Positions 1-7,644 of a stretch of DNA of 7,644 bases are shown piece after piece (the first letter of the stretch is position 1; the number at the start of each line of letters is the position of its first letter). A program made the translations under genes and the position numbers. Under the pieces are notes generated by a model. It had not been told where the DNA came from and did not search any database. It saw nothing but the letters and a program-made list of their open reading frames with translations. The DNA is taken from contig JAEZGP010000802.1 in assembly GCA_023437285.1 (NCBI GenBank), positions 1 through 7,644 on the forward strand. Direction: 5' to 3'. Source of the DNA: Actinomycetes bacterium (GTDB lineage Bacteria; Actinomycetota; Actinomycetes; Mycobacteriales; Micromonosporaceae).

Positions 1-99
1 GGGCGGCAGCGGGGCGGCCGCGACCAGCGGCCGGTCACCCGGGGGCGATCCGCGCCACGCACCACGCCGTGCGGCGACCGGCGAGATCGCGTGACGGGC
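1..99. other. Upstream edge, no gene assigned
   Basis: This GC-rich stretch lies before the guaB promoter. On the + strand, the frame beginning at base 2 is open from the window edge to a TGA at 92-94 and would encode a Gly/Ala/Arg-rich tail, which could be the C-terminus of an upstream gene. The other two forward frames are also open until just past base 100, so openness carries little weight here. No CAT (reverse ATG) occurs in the stretch, which gives no support for a divergent gene starting here. I see no recognisable protein motif. Confidence 0.3.
15..33. repeat. GC-rich hairpin, possible terminator of upstream gene
   Basis: A perfect 7-base inverted repeat, CGGCCGC (15-21) and GCGGCCG (27-33), encloses a 5-base loop (GACCA). 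It lies about 70 bases before the guaB -10 element, where a terminator for an upstream gene could sit. No T-tract follows, so it is not a textbook intrinsic terminator. U-tract-less hairpins are often proposed as terminators in actinomycetes, but GC-rich DNA also makes such stems by chance. Confidence 0.35.
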
Positions 100-105
100 T
101 AGGAT
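100..105 (+). promoter_or_regulatory. Probable -10 element of the guaB operon (TAGGAT)
   Basis: TAGGAT matches the actinobacterial TAnnnT -10 consensus and resembles the TAGGCT found before guaA and before the gene at the right edge. Transcription would start near 112, giving guaB a leader of about 110 bases. No convincing -35 hexamer is seen 16-19 bases upstream (ACCGGC at 77-82 is the 17-base-spacer candidate). It is the only good -10 between the window edge and guaB. Confidence 0.5.
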
Positions 106-111
106 GAATCG

Positions 112-1702
<1,591 letters not shown>

Positions 1703-1703
1703 T

Positions 1704-1709
1704 AAGGAG
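1704..1709 (+). promoter_or_regulatory. Shine-Dalgarno site of guaB3 (AAGGAG)
   Basis: AAGGAG lies eight bases before the GTG at 1718 and directly after the tandem TAA TAA that ends guaB. It is the clearest ribosome-binding site in the window and fixes the guaB3 start. The 15-base gap between guaB and guaB3 leaves little room for a separate promoter. Confidence 0.8.
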
Positions 1710-1717
1710 CAGCCGCC

Positions 1718-2839
1718 GTGCGAGATGTCGTCGAGATCGGCCTGGGCAAGACCGCGCAGCGGGGATACCACCTGGACGACGTCGCGATCGTGCCGAGCCG
1801 ACGCACGCGCGACGTCGACGACGTCTCCACGGCCTGGCAGCTGGACGCGTACCGGTTCGACATCCCCTGCGTGGCGCACCCGAGCGACGCCACGATGAGC
1901 CCCGACACGGCCGTGGCGCTGGGCCGCCTCGGCGGCCTCGGCGTGCTCAACGTCGAGGGCCTGTGGTGCCGGTACGAGGACCCGTCGAAGGTGCTCGAGG
2001 AGCTGTCCGGGCTCGACGACGACGGGGTGGCCGCCACCCGCCGCCTCCAGGAGGCGTACGGCGAGCCGATCAAGCCGGAGCTGATCGCCGAGCGGGTCCG
2101 GGTCATGCGGGAGGGCGGCGTGACCGTCGCCGTGCGGGTCTCGCCCCAGCACACCCTCGCGCTGGCCCCCGTGATCCTCGACGCGGGCGTCGACATCCTA
2201 GTGATCCAGGGCACCATCGTGTCCGCCGAGCACGTGTCGACCACGGACGAGCCGCTCAACCTCAAGGAGTTCATCGCCGACCTCGACCTGCCGGTCATCG
2301 CGGGCGGCTGCACCGACTACAAGACGGCGCTGCACCTCATGCGCACCGGCGCGGCCGGGGTCATCGTGGGCATGGGCGCCGACGAGCTGGCCACCACCGA
2401 CCGGGTGCTCGGCATCCGGGTGCCGATGGCCACCGCGATCGCCGACGCGGCCGCCGCCCGCCGCGACTACCTCGACGAGACCGGCGGCCGGTACGTGCAC
2501 CTCATCGCCGACGGCGGCATCGACACCTCCGGCGACATCGCCAAGGCGCTGGGCTGCGGCGCGGACGCGGTCATGCTGGGCGACGCGCTCACCCGCGCCG
2601 AGGGCGCACCGGCCGGCGGCGCCTGGTGGCATTCGGCCGCGAGCCACCCCGACCTGCCGCGCGGCGCGTACGGCCTGGCCGGGGAGCCGCTCGGCTCGCT
2701 GGAGCGGCTGCTGTACGGCCCGTCCGACGACCCGGACGGCTCGCTGAACCTGTTCGGCGGCCTGCGCCGGGCGATGGCCAAGTGCGGGTACCGCGACCTC
2801 AAGGAGTTCCAGAGGGTCGGCCTGGTTCTCGACCGGTGA
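1718..2839 (+). CDS. guaB3: GuaB3, IMPDH-family paralogue without the catalytic cysteine
   Basis: This 373-residue single-domain protein belongs to the IMPDH/GMP reductase barrel family and lacks the CBS module of GuaB. The opening IGLGKTAQRGYHLDDVAIVPS, cut here to its core AQRGYHLDD, together with the C-terminal YRDLKEFQRV, is characteristic of actinobacterial GuaB3. The nucleotide-binding ADGGI (264-268) is kept. The loop that carries Cys305 in GuaB aligns without gaps to GADELATTD, which puts Ala225 at the cysteine position and Asp228 at the following arginine position. The normal covalent IMPDH mechanism therefore looks impossible. Cyanobacterial GuaB3 has, to my recollection, been shown to be an IMP dehydrogenase, while the actinobacterial form has no settled function; a regulatory or altered-chemistry role is possible. 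The GTG start has a good AAGGAG site. It lies 15 bases after guaB and overlaps the next gene by four bases. Confidence 0.9.
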   Translation: MRDVVEIGLGKTAQRGYHLDDVAIVPSRRTRDVDDVSTAWQLDAYRFDIPCVAHPSDATMSPDTAVALGRLGGLGVLNVEGLWCRYEDPSKVLEELSGLDDDGVAATRRLQEAYGEPIKPELIAERVRVMREGGVTVAVRVSPQHTLALAPVILDAGVDILVIQGTIVSAEHVSTTDEPLNLKEFIADLDLPVIAGGCTDYKTALHLMRTGAAGVIVGMGADELATTDRVLGIRVPMATAIADAAAARRDYLDETGGRYVHLIADGGIDTSGDIAKALGCGADAVMLGDALTRAEGAPAGGAWWHSAASHPDLPRGAYGLAGEPLGSLERLLYGPSDDPDGSLNLFGGLRRAMAKCGYRDLKEFQRVGLVLDR

Positions 2840-4281
2840 CCCGCCGCCGAAGCGGCCGGGCCCTCGTCGCGGTCGCCGTACTCCTCCTCGCCGGCTGCTC
2901 GGGCGGCGACCCCCAGCCCGTCTGGCACACTCCGCCCGTCGCCGGCGCCACCATGACGTCGGCGCCGGGGGTCGGCTCGCCCGGCCTCGGCGACCCGTAC
3001 TACCCGGACGCCGGCAACGGCGGCTACGACGTCGGGCACTACGACCTGACGATCAGCTACGAGCCGGACCGGCACCGGATCACCGCCCGGGCCGTCATCC
3101 GGGCCACGACGCTGACCCCGCTGTCGCGGTTCAACCTCGACCTGCACGGGCTCACCGTGCGCTCGGCGACGGTCGCCGGCAAGCCGGCGGCCACGAGCCG
3201 GGCCGGCGACGAACTCACCCTCACCCCGGCCGAGCCGCTCGCCGCCGGCACGGCCTTCGAGACGGTCATCGAATACGGCGGGACGCCCAGCACGTACGGC
3301 GATCCCGGCCTGGCGGGCGGGGAGGGATTCGTCGCGCACGACGGGGGCGCCATCGCCCTGGGCCAGCCGGAGAGTGCCGCCGCCTGGTTCCCGTGCAACG
3401 ACCATCCCGCCGACAAGGCCACCTACGACGTGAAGCTGACCGTGCCCGGCGACCTCGCGGCGCTGAGCAACGGGGTGCTGCGCAGCAAAACCACGAAGGG
3501 CGGCCGCACCACGTGGGCCTGGGCGACGACCTCGCCCATGGCGACCTACCTGGCCACGGCCGTGATCGGCGACTACCGGGTGCGCACCAGCACGCACGAC
3601 GGGCTGCCGGTCATCACCGCCGTGGCCGCCGGTCTGCCCGCCACCATGGACGACGCGATGGCCCGTACGCCGGAAGTTCTTGATTTTCTTGAGGAGCACT
3701 TCGGGCCCTACCCGTTCGACGCGCTCGGTGGGATCGTGCACGACAACGCGAGCCTGCGCTTCGCGCTGGAGACGCAGACCCGCCCCGTGTACGTGTCGTC
3801 GTTCTTCATGGGGCCCAAGCCGTCGGTGACCGTCGTCGCGCACGAGCTGGCCCACCAGTGGTTCGGCGACAGCGTGTCCGTGCGCGACTGGCGCGACATC
3901 TGGCTCAACGAGAGCTTCGCGACGTACGCGGGGTGGTTGTGGGCGGAACGGGAGTTCAAGCGGCCGTTGGCCGTGTCGTTCAGCACCGCCTACGACACGG
4001 CGGCCGAGGACGTGTGGACGACCCCGCCGGCCGACCCGGGCCGGGCGAACATGTTCAGCGACTCCGTCTACGACCGGGGCGCGATGACGCTCTACGCCCT
4101 GCGGCAGGCGGTCGGCGCCGAGGCGTTCGACCGGATCGCCCGCGAATGGGCCGAAAAGAACAAGAACGGCAACGTCACCACCGCCGACTTCATCGCGCAC
4201 GCCGAAGCGGTCTCCGGCCGCCAGCTCGACGACCTGTTCCAGGCGTGGCTCTACGGCCGCAGCAGGCCGGCGAAGCCCTAG
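2836..4281 (+). CDS. Lipoprotein M1-family zinc metallopeptidase (aminopeptidase N-like)
   Basis: This is a secreted, membrane-anchored zinc peptidase expected to remove N-terminal residues from peptides outside the cytoplasmic membrane; its substrate is unknown. The 481-residue product opens with basic residues, a hydrophobic run and the lipobox LAGC, with Cys21 as lipidation site. That supports the GTG at 2836. The N-terminal M1 domain contains WFPCND (184-189). The catalytic domain has HELAH (336-340) with the third zinc ligand Glu359 exactly 18 residues later in NES, and Tyr412 in YDRGAM as the likely transition-state tyrosine. The exopeptidase motif GXMEN is replaced by FALET (309-313), keeping Glu312. 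The protein ends soon after the catalytic domain and lacks the large C-terminal domain of classical PepN, as in other short actinobacterial M1 enzymes. The start overlaps the guaB3 stop (GTGA) and has no good ribosome-binding site, so translation is probably coupled to guaB3. Codons 280-285 are unusually A/T-ending. Confidence 0.92.
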   Translation: MTRRRSGRALVAVAVLLLAGCSGGDPQPVWHTPPVAGATMTSAPGVGSPGLGDPYYPDAGNGGYDVGHYDLTISYEPDRHRITARAVIRATTLTPLSRFNLDLHGLTVRSATVAGKPAATSRAGDELTLTPAEPLAAGTAFETVIEYGGTPSTYGDPGLAGGEGFVAHDGGAIALGQPESAAAWFPCNDHPADKATYDVKLTVPGDLAALSNGVLRSKTTKGGRTTWAWATTSPMATYLATAVIGDYRVRTSTHDGLPVITAVAAGLPATMDDAMARTPEVLDFLEEHFGPYPFDALGGIVHDNASLRFALETQTRPVYVSSFFMGPKPSVTVVAHELAHQWFGDSVSVRDWRDIWLNESFATYAGWLWAEREFKRPLAVSFSTAYDTAAEDVWTTPPADPGRANMFSDSVYDRGAMTLYALRQAVGAEAFDRIAREWAEKNKNGNVTTADFIAHAEAVSGRQLDDLFQAWLYGRSRPAKP

Positions 4282-4307
4282 TCAGCAGCCCTCCTACCAG
4301 GCACAAT
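4279..4307 (+). promoter_or_regulatory. Possible leaderless promoter of choD
   Basis: TAGTCA (4279-4284) matches four of six positions of TTGACA and contains the stop codon of the peptidase gene. After 17 bases comes CACAAT (4302-4307), which keeps the two most conserved -10 bases (A at position 2, T at position 6). The GTG start of choD follows after six bases, the same spacing seen before guaA. No Shine-Dalgarno sequence precedes the GTG, which fits a leaderless transcript. Read-through from the upstream operon is also possible. Confidence 0.4.
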
Positions 4308-4313
4308 GCCCAC

Positions 4314-6041
4314 GTGTACGACGTGGTGGTCATCGGCTCGGGGTTCGGCGGCAGCGTGGCCGCGCTGCGCCTCGCGGAGAAGGGCTACCGGGTCGCCGTG
4401 GTCGAGGCGGGTCGCCGCTTCGCCGATCACGAACTGCCGCGCACGTCGTGGCGGCTGCGCCGGTTCCTGTGGGCGCCCGCGCTCGGCTGCCGGGGCATCC
4501 AGCGGCTGGACTTCATCCGCGGCCGCGACGGCGCGGGCGGGGTCCTCGTCCTGTCCGGGGCCGGCGTCGGCGGCGGCAGCCTCGTCTACGCCAACACCCT
4601 CTACGAGCCCCACCGGGCCTTCTTCGCCGACCCGCAGTGGGCCGGCATCACCGACAGGGCGGCCGAACTCGCCGCCCACTACGACCAGGCGTCGCGGATG
4701 CTCGGCGTCGTGCGTTACCCGAAGATGACGCCCGCGGACGCCGCGCTGTCGGCCGTCGCGGACCGCCTCGGCGTCGGCTCCTCCTTCTCGTTGACGCCCG
4801 TCGGCGTGCACCTCGGCGCCGGCCCGGGCGGCAGCGTCGCCGACCCGTACTTCGGCGGGGCCGGGCCGGCGCGCTCCGGCTGCCGGCACTGCGGGGAGTG
4901 CATGACCGGCTGCCGGCACAACGCCAAGAACACGCTGGTCAAGAACTATCTTTACCTTGCCGAGAGCGCCGGGGTGGAGATCATCGCGGACACCTCGGCC
5001 ACCGCGGTGGTCCCGGTCGCCTCCGGTGGGTACGCCGTGAGCGTCCGGCGTACGGGTTCCTACCTGCGGCCGCGCCGTCGCGTGCTGCGGGCCGAGCAGG
5101 TGATCTTCGCGGCGGGGGCGCTCGGCACGCAGCGGCTGCTGCACCGCATGCGGGCCACCGGCGCGCTGCCCGACCTGTCCGACCGGGTCGGGGCGCTGAC
5201 CCGGACCAACTCGGAGGCGATCCTCGGCGCGTCCGTACCGGTCCGCGCCGCCCGCCGGCGGTCGGTCGACTTCACCGAGGGCGTGGCGATCACCAGCTCC
5301 ATCCACCCGGACCCGGACACCCACATCGAGGCGGTCCGGTACGGCCGCGGCTCCAACGCGATGGCCCTGCTGCAGACGGTCCTGACCGACGGCGGGCCGC
5401 GCCGGGCCCGGCGGTGGCTGGCGACGCTCCTGCGCCACCCCGTCAGGACCGCCCGCACCCTGTCGGTGCGCAACTGGTCGCAGCGGACCGTCGTGACGCT
5501 GGTCATGCAGGCCCTGGACAATTCGTTGACGCTGGTGCCCCGGCGCGGCCTCCTGGGATTTCGGACATTGCGGGCCACGCCCGGTCACGGCGCGCCGAAC
5601 CCCAGCTGGATCCCGGTCGGCAACCGGGCCGCCCGGCTGCTGGCCGAGGAGATCGGCGGGCTGCCGGGCGGGTCGTTCACCGAGGTGCTGTCCATGCCGA
5701 TGACGGCGCACATCCTGGGCGGGGCGGCGATCGGCGAGTCCCCGGCCTCCGGCGTCGTCGACGCGTACCACCGGGTGTTCGGCCACCCCGGGCTGCACGT
5801 GATGGACGGCGCGGCGGTGCCCGCCAACCTCGGGGTCAACCCGTCGCTGACCATCACGGCGTTGGCCGAGCGCGCCACGTCCCTGTGGCCCAACCGGGGC
5901 GAGGCGGACCCCCGACCGCCGCTCGGCGCGCCGTACCAGCGCCTGGCGCCCATCGCGCCTCATCGGCCCGCCGTGCCGCCCTACGCCCCCGCCGCGTTGC
6001 GCGCCCCCGCCACCGGAGGGGGCTCCGGGCGGTCTCGGTAG
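4314..6041 (+). CDS. choD: ChoD-like FAD-dependent GMC oxidoreductase (putative cholesterol oxidase)
   Basis: The 575-residue protein matches the length (close to 578) and neighbourhood of mycobacterial ChoD. It begins directly with the FAD-binding fold: GSGFGG at 8-13 and the ribose-binding Glu31 ending the second strand. It has no signal peptide, so it should be cytoplasmic, unlike secreted streptomycete ChoA. Near the C-terminus the catalytic pair of GMC sterol oxidases is present: His466 in HILGGAAIG (ChoA His447 region) and Asn509 in GVNPSLTITALAER (ChoA Asn485 region). Between the FAD segments lies a CX2CX2CX3C motif (Cys190, 193, 196, 200) that looks like a ferredoxin cluster site. The last 50 or so residues are rich in Pro and Ala. 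The GTG at 4314 is chosen because it starts the FAD strand; the ATG at 4306 is out of frame. The natural substrate is uncertain: ChoD annotation as cholesterol oxidase is by homology, and a steroid or other alcohol dehydrogenase role is equally possible. Confidence 0.85.
   Translation: MYDVVVIGSGFGGSVAALRLAEKGYRVAVVEAGRRFADHELPRTSWRLRRFLWAPALGCRGIQRLDFIRGRDGAGGVLVLSGAGVGGGSLVYANTLYEPHRAFFADPQWAGITDRAAELAAHYDQASRMLGVVRYPKMTPADAALSAVADRLGVGSSFSLTPVGVHLGAGPGGSVADPYFGGAGPARSGCRHCGECMTGCRHNAKNTLVKNYLYLAESAGVEIIADTSATAVVPVASGGYAVSVRRTGSYLRPRRRVLRAEQVIFAAGALGTQRLLHRMRATGALPDLSDRVGALTRTNSEAILGASVPVRAARRRSVDFTEGVAITSSIHPDPDTHIEAVRYGRGSNAMALLQTVLTDGGPRRARRWLATLLRHPVRTARTLSVRNWSQRTVVTLVMQALDNSLTLVPRRGLLGFRTLRATPGHGAPNPSWIPVGNRAARLLAEEIGGLPGGSFTEVLSMPMTAHILGGAAIGESPASGVVDAYHRVFGHPGLHVMDGAAVPANLGVNPSLTITALAERATSLWPNRGEADPRPPLGAPYQRLAPIAPHRPAVPPYAPAALRAPATGGGSGRSR
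6003..6023. repeat. Hairpin in the choD tail just before the guaA promoter
   Basis: GCCCCC (6003-6008) and GGGGGC (6018-6023) form a 6-base stem around a 9-base interior that can add two further G-C pairs (6010-6011 with 6015-6016). It lies within the last codons of choD, 15 bases upstream of the guaA -10 element. It could weaken read-through from choD into guaA, or be a protein-binding palindrome in the guaA promoter. There is no T-tract, so it is not a canonical terminator. Confidence 0.35.
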
Positions 6042-6044
6042 GCT
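6039..6044 (+). promoter_or_regulatory. Leaderless -10 element of guaA (TAGGCT)
   Basis: TAGGCT fits the actinobacterial TAnnnT -10 consensus and ends six bases before the guaA ATG at 6051, which places the transcription start at or next to the A of ATG. No Shine-Dalgarno sequence lies in the usual window. The first three bases of this element are the TAG stop codon of choD. No clear -35 element is present 16-18 bases upstream. An identical hexamer with the same spacing precedes the gene at the right window edge. Confidence 0.65.
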
Positions 6045-6050
6045 TTGCCC

Positions 6051-7604
6051 ATGAGTACTCCGGCACCCGTCCTCGTCGTCGACTTCGGCGCCCAGTACGC
6101 CCAGCTGATCGCGCGACGGGTGCGTGAGGCCAAGGTCTATTCGGAGATCGTGCCGCACACCATGCCGGCCGCCGAGATGCTCGCGAAGAAGCCCGCGGCG
6201 ATCATCCTGTCGGGTGGCCCGTCGAGCGTGTACGAGCCCGGTGCCCCGCAGGTCGACGACGGCCTGTTCGACAGCGACGTGCCCGTGTTCGGCATCTGCT
6301 ACGGCTTCCAGGCCATGGCCCAGGTGCTCGGCGGCACGGTGAGCCACACCGGGCTGCGCGAGTACGGGCGTACCGACCTGACCGCCTCGCCCGAGTCGAG
6401 CGCGCTGTTCGGCGGGTTGCCGGGCGAGCAGCGGGTCTGGATGAGCCACGGCGACAGCGTCACCGCCGCCCCGGCCGGGTTCACCGTGACCGCCAGCACG
6501 TCCGGGGCGCCGGTCGCGGCGTTCGAGGACCGGGCCAGCCGCCGGGCGGGCGTGCAGTTCCACCCCGAGGTGGCGCACACCCCGTACGGGCAGGCCGTAC
6601 TCGAACGGTTTTTGTATGAGGTCGCCGGGCTCGCGCCCGACTGGACCAGCGACAACATCATCGACGAGCAGGTCGCGGCGATCCGGGCCAAGGTCGGCGG
6701 CGCGCGGGTCATCTGCGGGCTGTCCGGCGGGGTCGACTCGGCGGTGGCCGCCGCCCTCGTCCACAAGGCCGTCGGTGACCAGCTGACCTGCGTGTTCGTC
6801 GACCACGGGCTGCTGCGGGCCGGCGAGGCCGAGCAGGTCGAGAAGGACTACGTCGCGGCGACCGGCATCAACCTCAAGGTCGTCGACGCGGCCGACCGGT
6901 TCCTCGGCGCGCTCGCCGGGGTCACCGACCCGGAGACCAAGCGCAAGATCATTGGCCGGGAGTTCATCCGCGTCTTCGAGCAGGCCGCGCGCGAGCTGGA
7001 GTCCGAGAGCCACGTCGAGTTCCTCGTCCAGGGCACCCTCTACCCGGACGTGGTCGAGTCCGGCGGCGGCACCGGTACGGCCAACATCAAGTCGCACCAC
7101 AACGTCGGCGGCCTGCCGGACGACCTCGCGTTCACGCTGGTCGAGCCCTTGCGCACGCTGTTCAAGGACGAGGTCCGCGCCGTCGGCTCGCAGCTCGGCC
7201 TGCCCGACGCCATCGTGTGGCGCCACCCGTTCCCCGGCCCCGGCCTGGCCATCCGGATCATCGGCGAGGTCACCCGCGAGCGGCTCGACCTGCTCCGCCA
7301 GGCCGACCTGATCGCCCGCGAGGAGCTGACCGCGTCGGGGCTCGACCGCGACGTGTGGCAGTTCCCGGTCGTACTGCTCGCCGACGTCCGGTCGGTCGGG
7401 GTGCAGGGCGACGGCCGCACGTACGGCCACCCGGTGGTGCTGCGGCCGGTGTCCAGCGACGACGCGATGACGGCCGACTGGTCGCGCCTGCCCCACGACC
7501 TCATCGCAAAGATCTCCAACCGCATCACGAACGAGGTACCGGGTGTCAACCGCGTCGTCCTCGACGTGACGAGCAAGCCGCCGGGCACCATCGAGTGGGA
7601 GTAG
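6051..7604 (+). CDS. guaA: GMP synthase (glutamine-hydrolysing)
   Basis: This cytoplasmic enzyme converts XMP to GMP with ATP and ammonia released from glutamine, the step after GuaB. The 517-residue product has the normal three-part architecture. The N-terminal class I glutaminase (about 7-190) shows [14 protein letters not shown], nucleophile Cys83 in GICYGFQ, and His171 with Glu173 in FHPEV. The ATP pyrophosphatase domain (about 205-395) has the PP-loop SGGVDS at 225-230. The dimerisation domain follows RHPFPGPG (391-398) and ends in the typical KPPGTIEWE. All key residues are intact. The ATG at 6051 is preferred over an in-frame TTG at 6045, because the -10 element ends at 6044 and the TTG would fall at or before the transcription start. 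It lies nine bases after choD but seems to have its own leaderless promoter. Three successive codons TTT TTG TAT (residues 187-189) stand out at the glutaminase boundary. Confidence 0.98.
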   Translation: MSTPAPVLVVDFGAQYAQLIARRVREAKVYSEIVPHTMPAAEMLAKKPAAIILSGGPSSVYEPGAPQVDDGLFDSDVPVFGICYGFQAMAQVLGGTVSHTGLREYGRTDLTASPESSALFGGLPGEQRVWMSHGDSVTAAPAGFTVTASTSGAPVAAFEDRASRRAGVQFHPEVAHTPYGQAVLERFLYEVAGLAPDWTSDNIIDEQVAAIRAKVGGARVICGLSGGVDSAVAAALVHKAVGDQLTCVFVDHGLLRAGEAEQVEKDYVAATGINLKVVDAADRFLGALAGVTDPETKRKIIGREFIRVFEQAARELESESHVEFLVQGTLYPDVVESGGGTGTANIKSHHNVGGLPDDLAFTLVEPLRTLFKDEVRAVGSQLGLPDAIVWRHPFPGPGLAIRIIGEVTRERLDLLRQADLIAREELTASGLDRDVWQFPVVLLADVRSVGVQGDGRTYGHPVVLRPVSSDDAMTADWSRLPHDLIAKISNRITNEVPGVNRVVLDVTSKPPGTIEWE

Positions 7605-7615
7605 TCACCCGCCCT

Positions 7616-7621
7616 TAGGCT
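7616..7621 (+). promoter_or_regulatory. Leaderless -10 element of the gene at the right edge (TAGGCT)
   Basis: This hexamer is identical to the guaA -10 element and again stands six bases before a start codon (GTG at 7628). It begins 11 bases after the guaA stop. Neither a -35 element nor a terminator hairpin for guaA is visible in the short gap. Confidence 0.5.
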
Positions 7622-7627
7622 GCCCGG

Positions 7628-7644
7628 GTGCCCGTCTACGTCAT
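7628..7644 (+). CDS. Start of an unidentified gene, cut by the window end
   Basis: A GTG at 7628, placed six bases after TAGGCT, opens a frame reading M-P-V-Y-V before the window ends. Only five full codons are present, so the product cannot be recognised. The call rests on the promoter spacing, which matches that of guaA. Confidence 0.4.

Noticed and set aside
4306..4728. ATG at 4306 opening a 140-codon frame near the choD start
   Set aside because: It is in a different frame from the FAD-binding protein and encodes a Ser/Arg/Pro-rich low-complexity product; the GTG at 4314 starts the real gene.
6045..6050. TTG at 6045 as the guaA start
   Set aside because: It immediately follows the -10 element and would lie upstream of the expected transcription start; the ATG two codons later fits better.
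4278..7496. 1072-codon open frame on the - strand over choD and guaA
   Set aside because: It is the same artefact of very high GC at third codon positions. The composition is low-complexity and spans two unrelated sense genes.

Overview
The window looks like ordinary chromosomal DNA from a high-GC actinomycete. The base composition is strongly GC-rich and almost every codon ends in G or C. Several genes use GTG starts, and the -10 elements are of the TAnnnT type placed six bases before a start codon (leaderless transcripts). A tandem guaB-guaB3 pair followed by a ChoD-type GMC oxidoreductase is an actinobacterial arrangement; from memory, Mycobacterium tuberculosis carries guaB2-guaB3-choD in the same order. 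A member of the Micromonosporaceae is a reasonable guess, but the sequence alone does not prove the family.

All five complete genes lie on the + strand. Bases 1-99 hold no gene I can name, only a GC-rich hairpin and possibly the tail of an upstream frame. A TAGGAT -10 element (100-105) is followed by a leader of about 110 bases. Next come guaB (IMP dehydrogenase, 221-1702), guaB3 (IMPDH-family paralogue lacking the catalytic cysteine, 1718-2839) and a lipoprotein M1 metallopeptidase (2836-4281). The peptidase start overlaps the guaB3 stop by four bases, so these three genes probably form one transcript. A separate probable leaderless promoter precedes choD (4314-6041), a cytoplasmic FAD-dependent GMC oxidoreductase with a ferredoxin-like cysteine motif. 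The choD stop codon forms part of the -10 element of guaA (GMP synthase, 6051-7604). After guaA a TAGGCT element stands six bases before a GTG that begins a gene cut by the window end.

Functionally, guaB and guaA supply the two committed steps from IMP to GMP (IMP to XMP, then XMP to GMP). guaB3 is an orphan relative of the first enzyme whose actinobacterial role is, to my knowledge, unsettled. The lipoprotein peptidase and the oxidoreductase have no obvious link to purine synthesis.

I found no mobile element, CRISPR array, tRNA, rRNA or new multi-gene system. The points most worth checking are an alanine at the IMP-phosphate-contacting serine position of GuaB, the cysteine-free loop of GuaB3, the possible iron-sulfur site in the ChoD-like protein, the stop-codon/promoter overlap before guaA, and the guaB leader.
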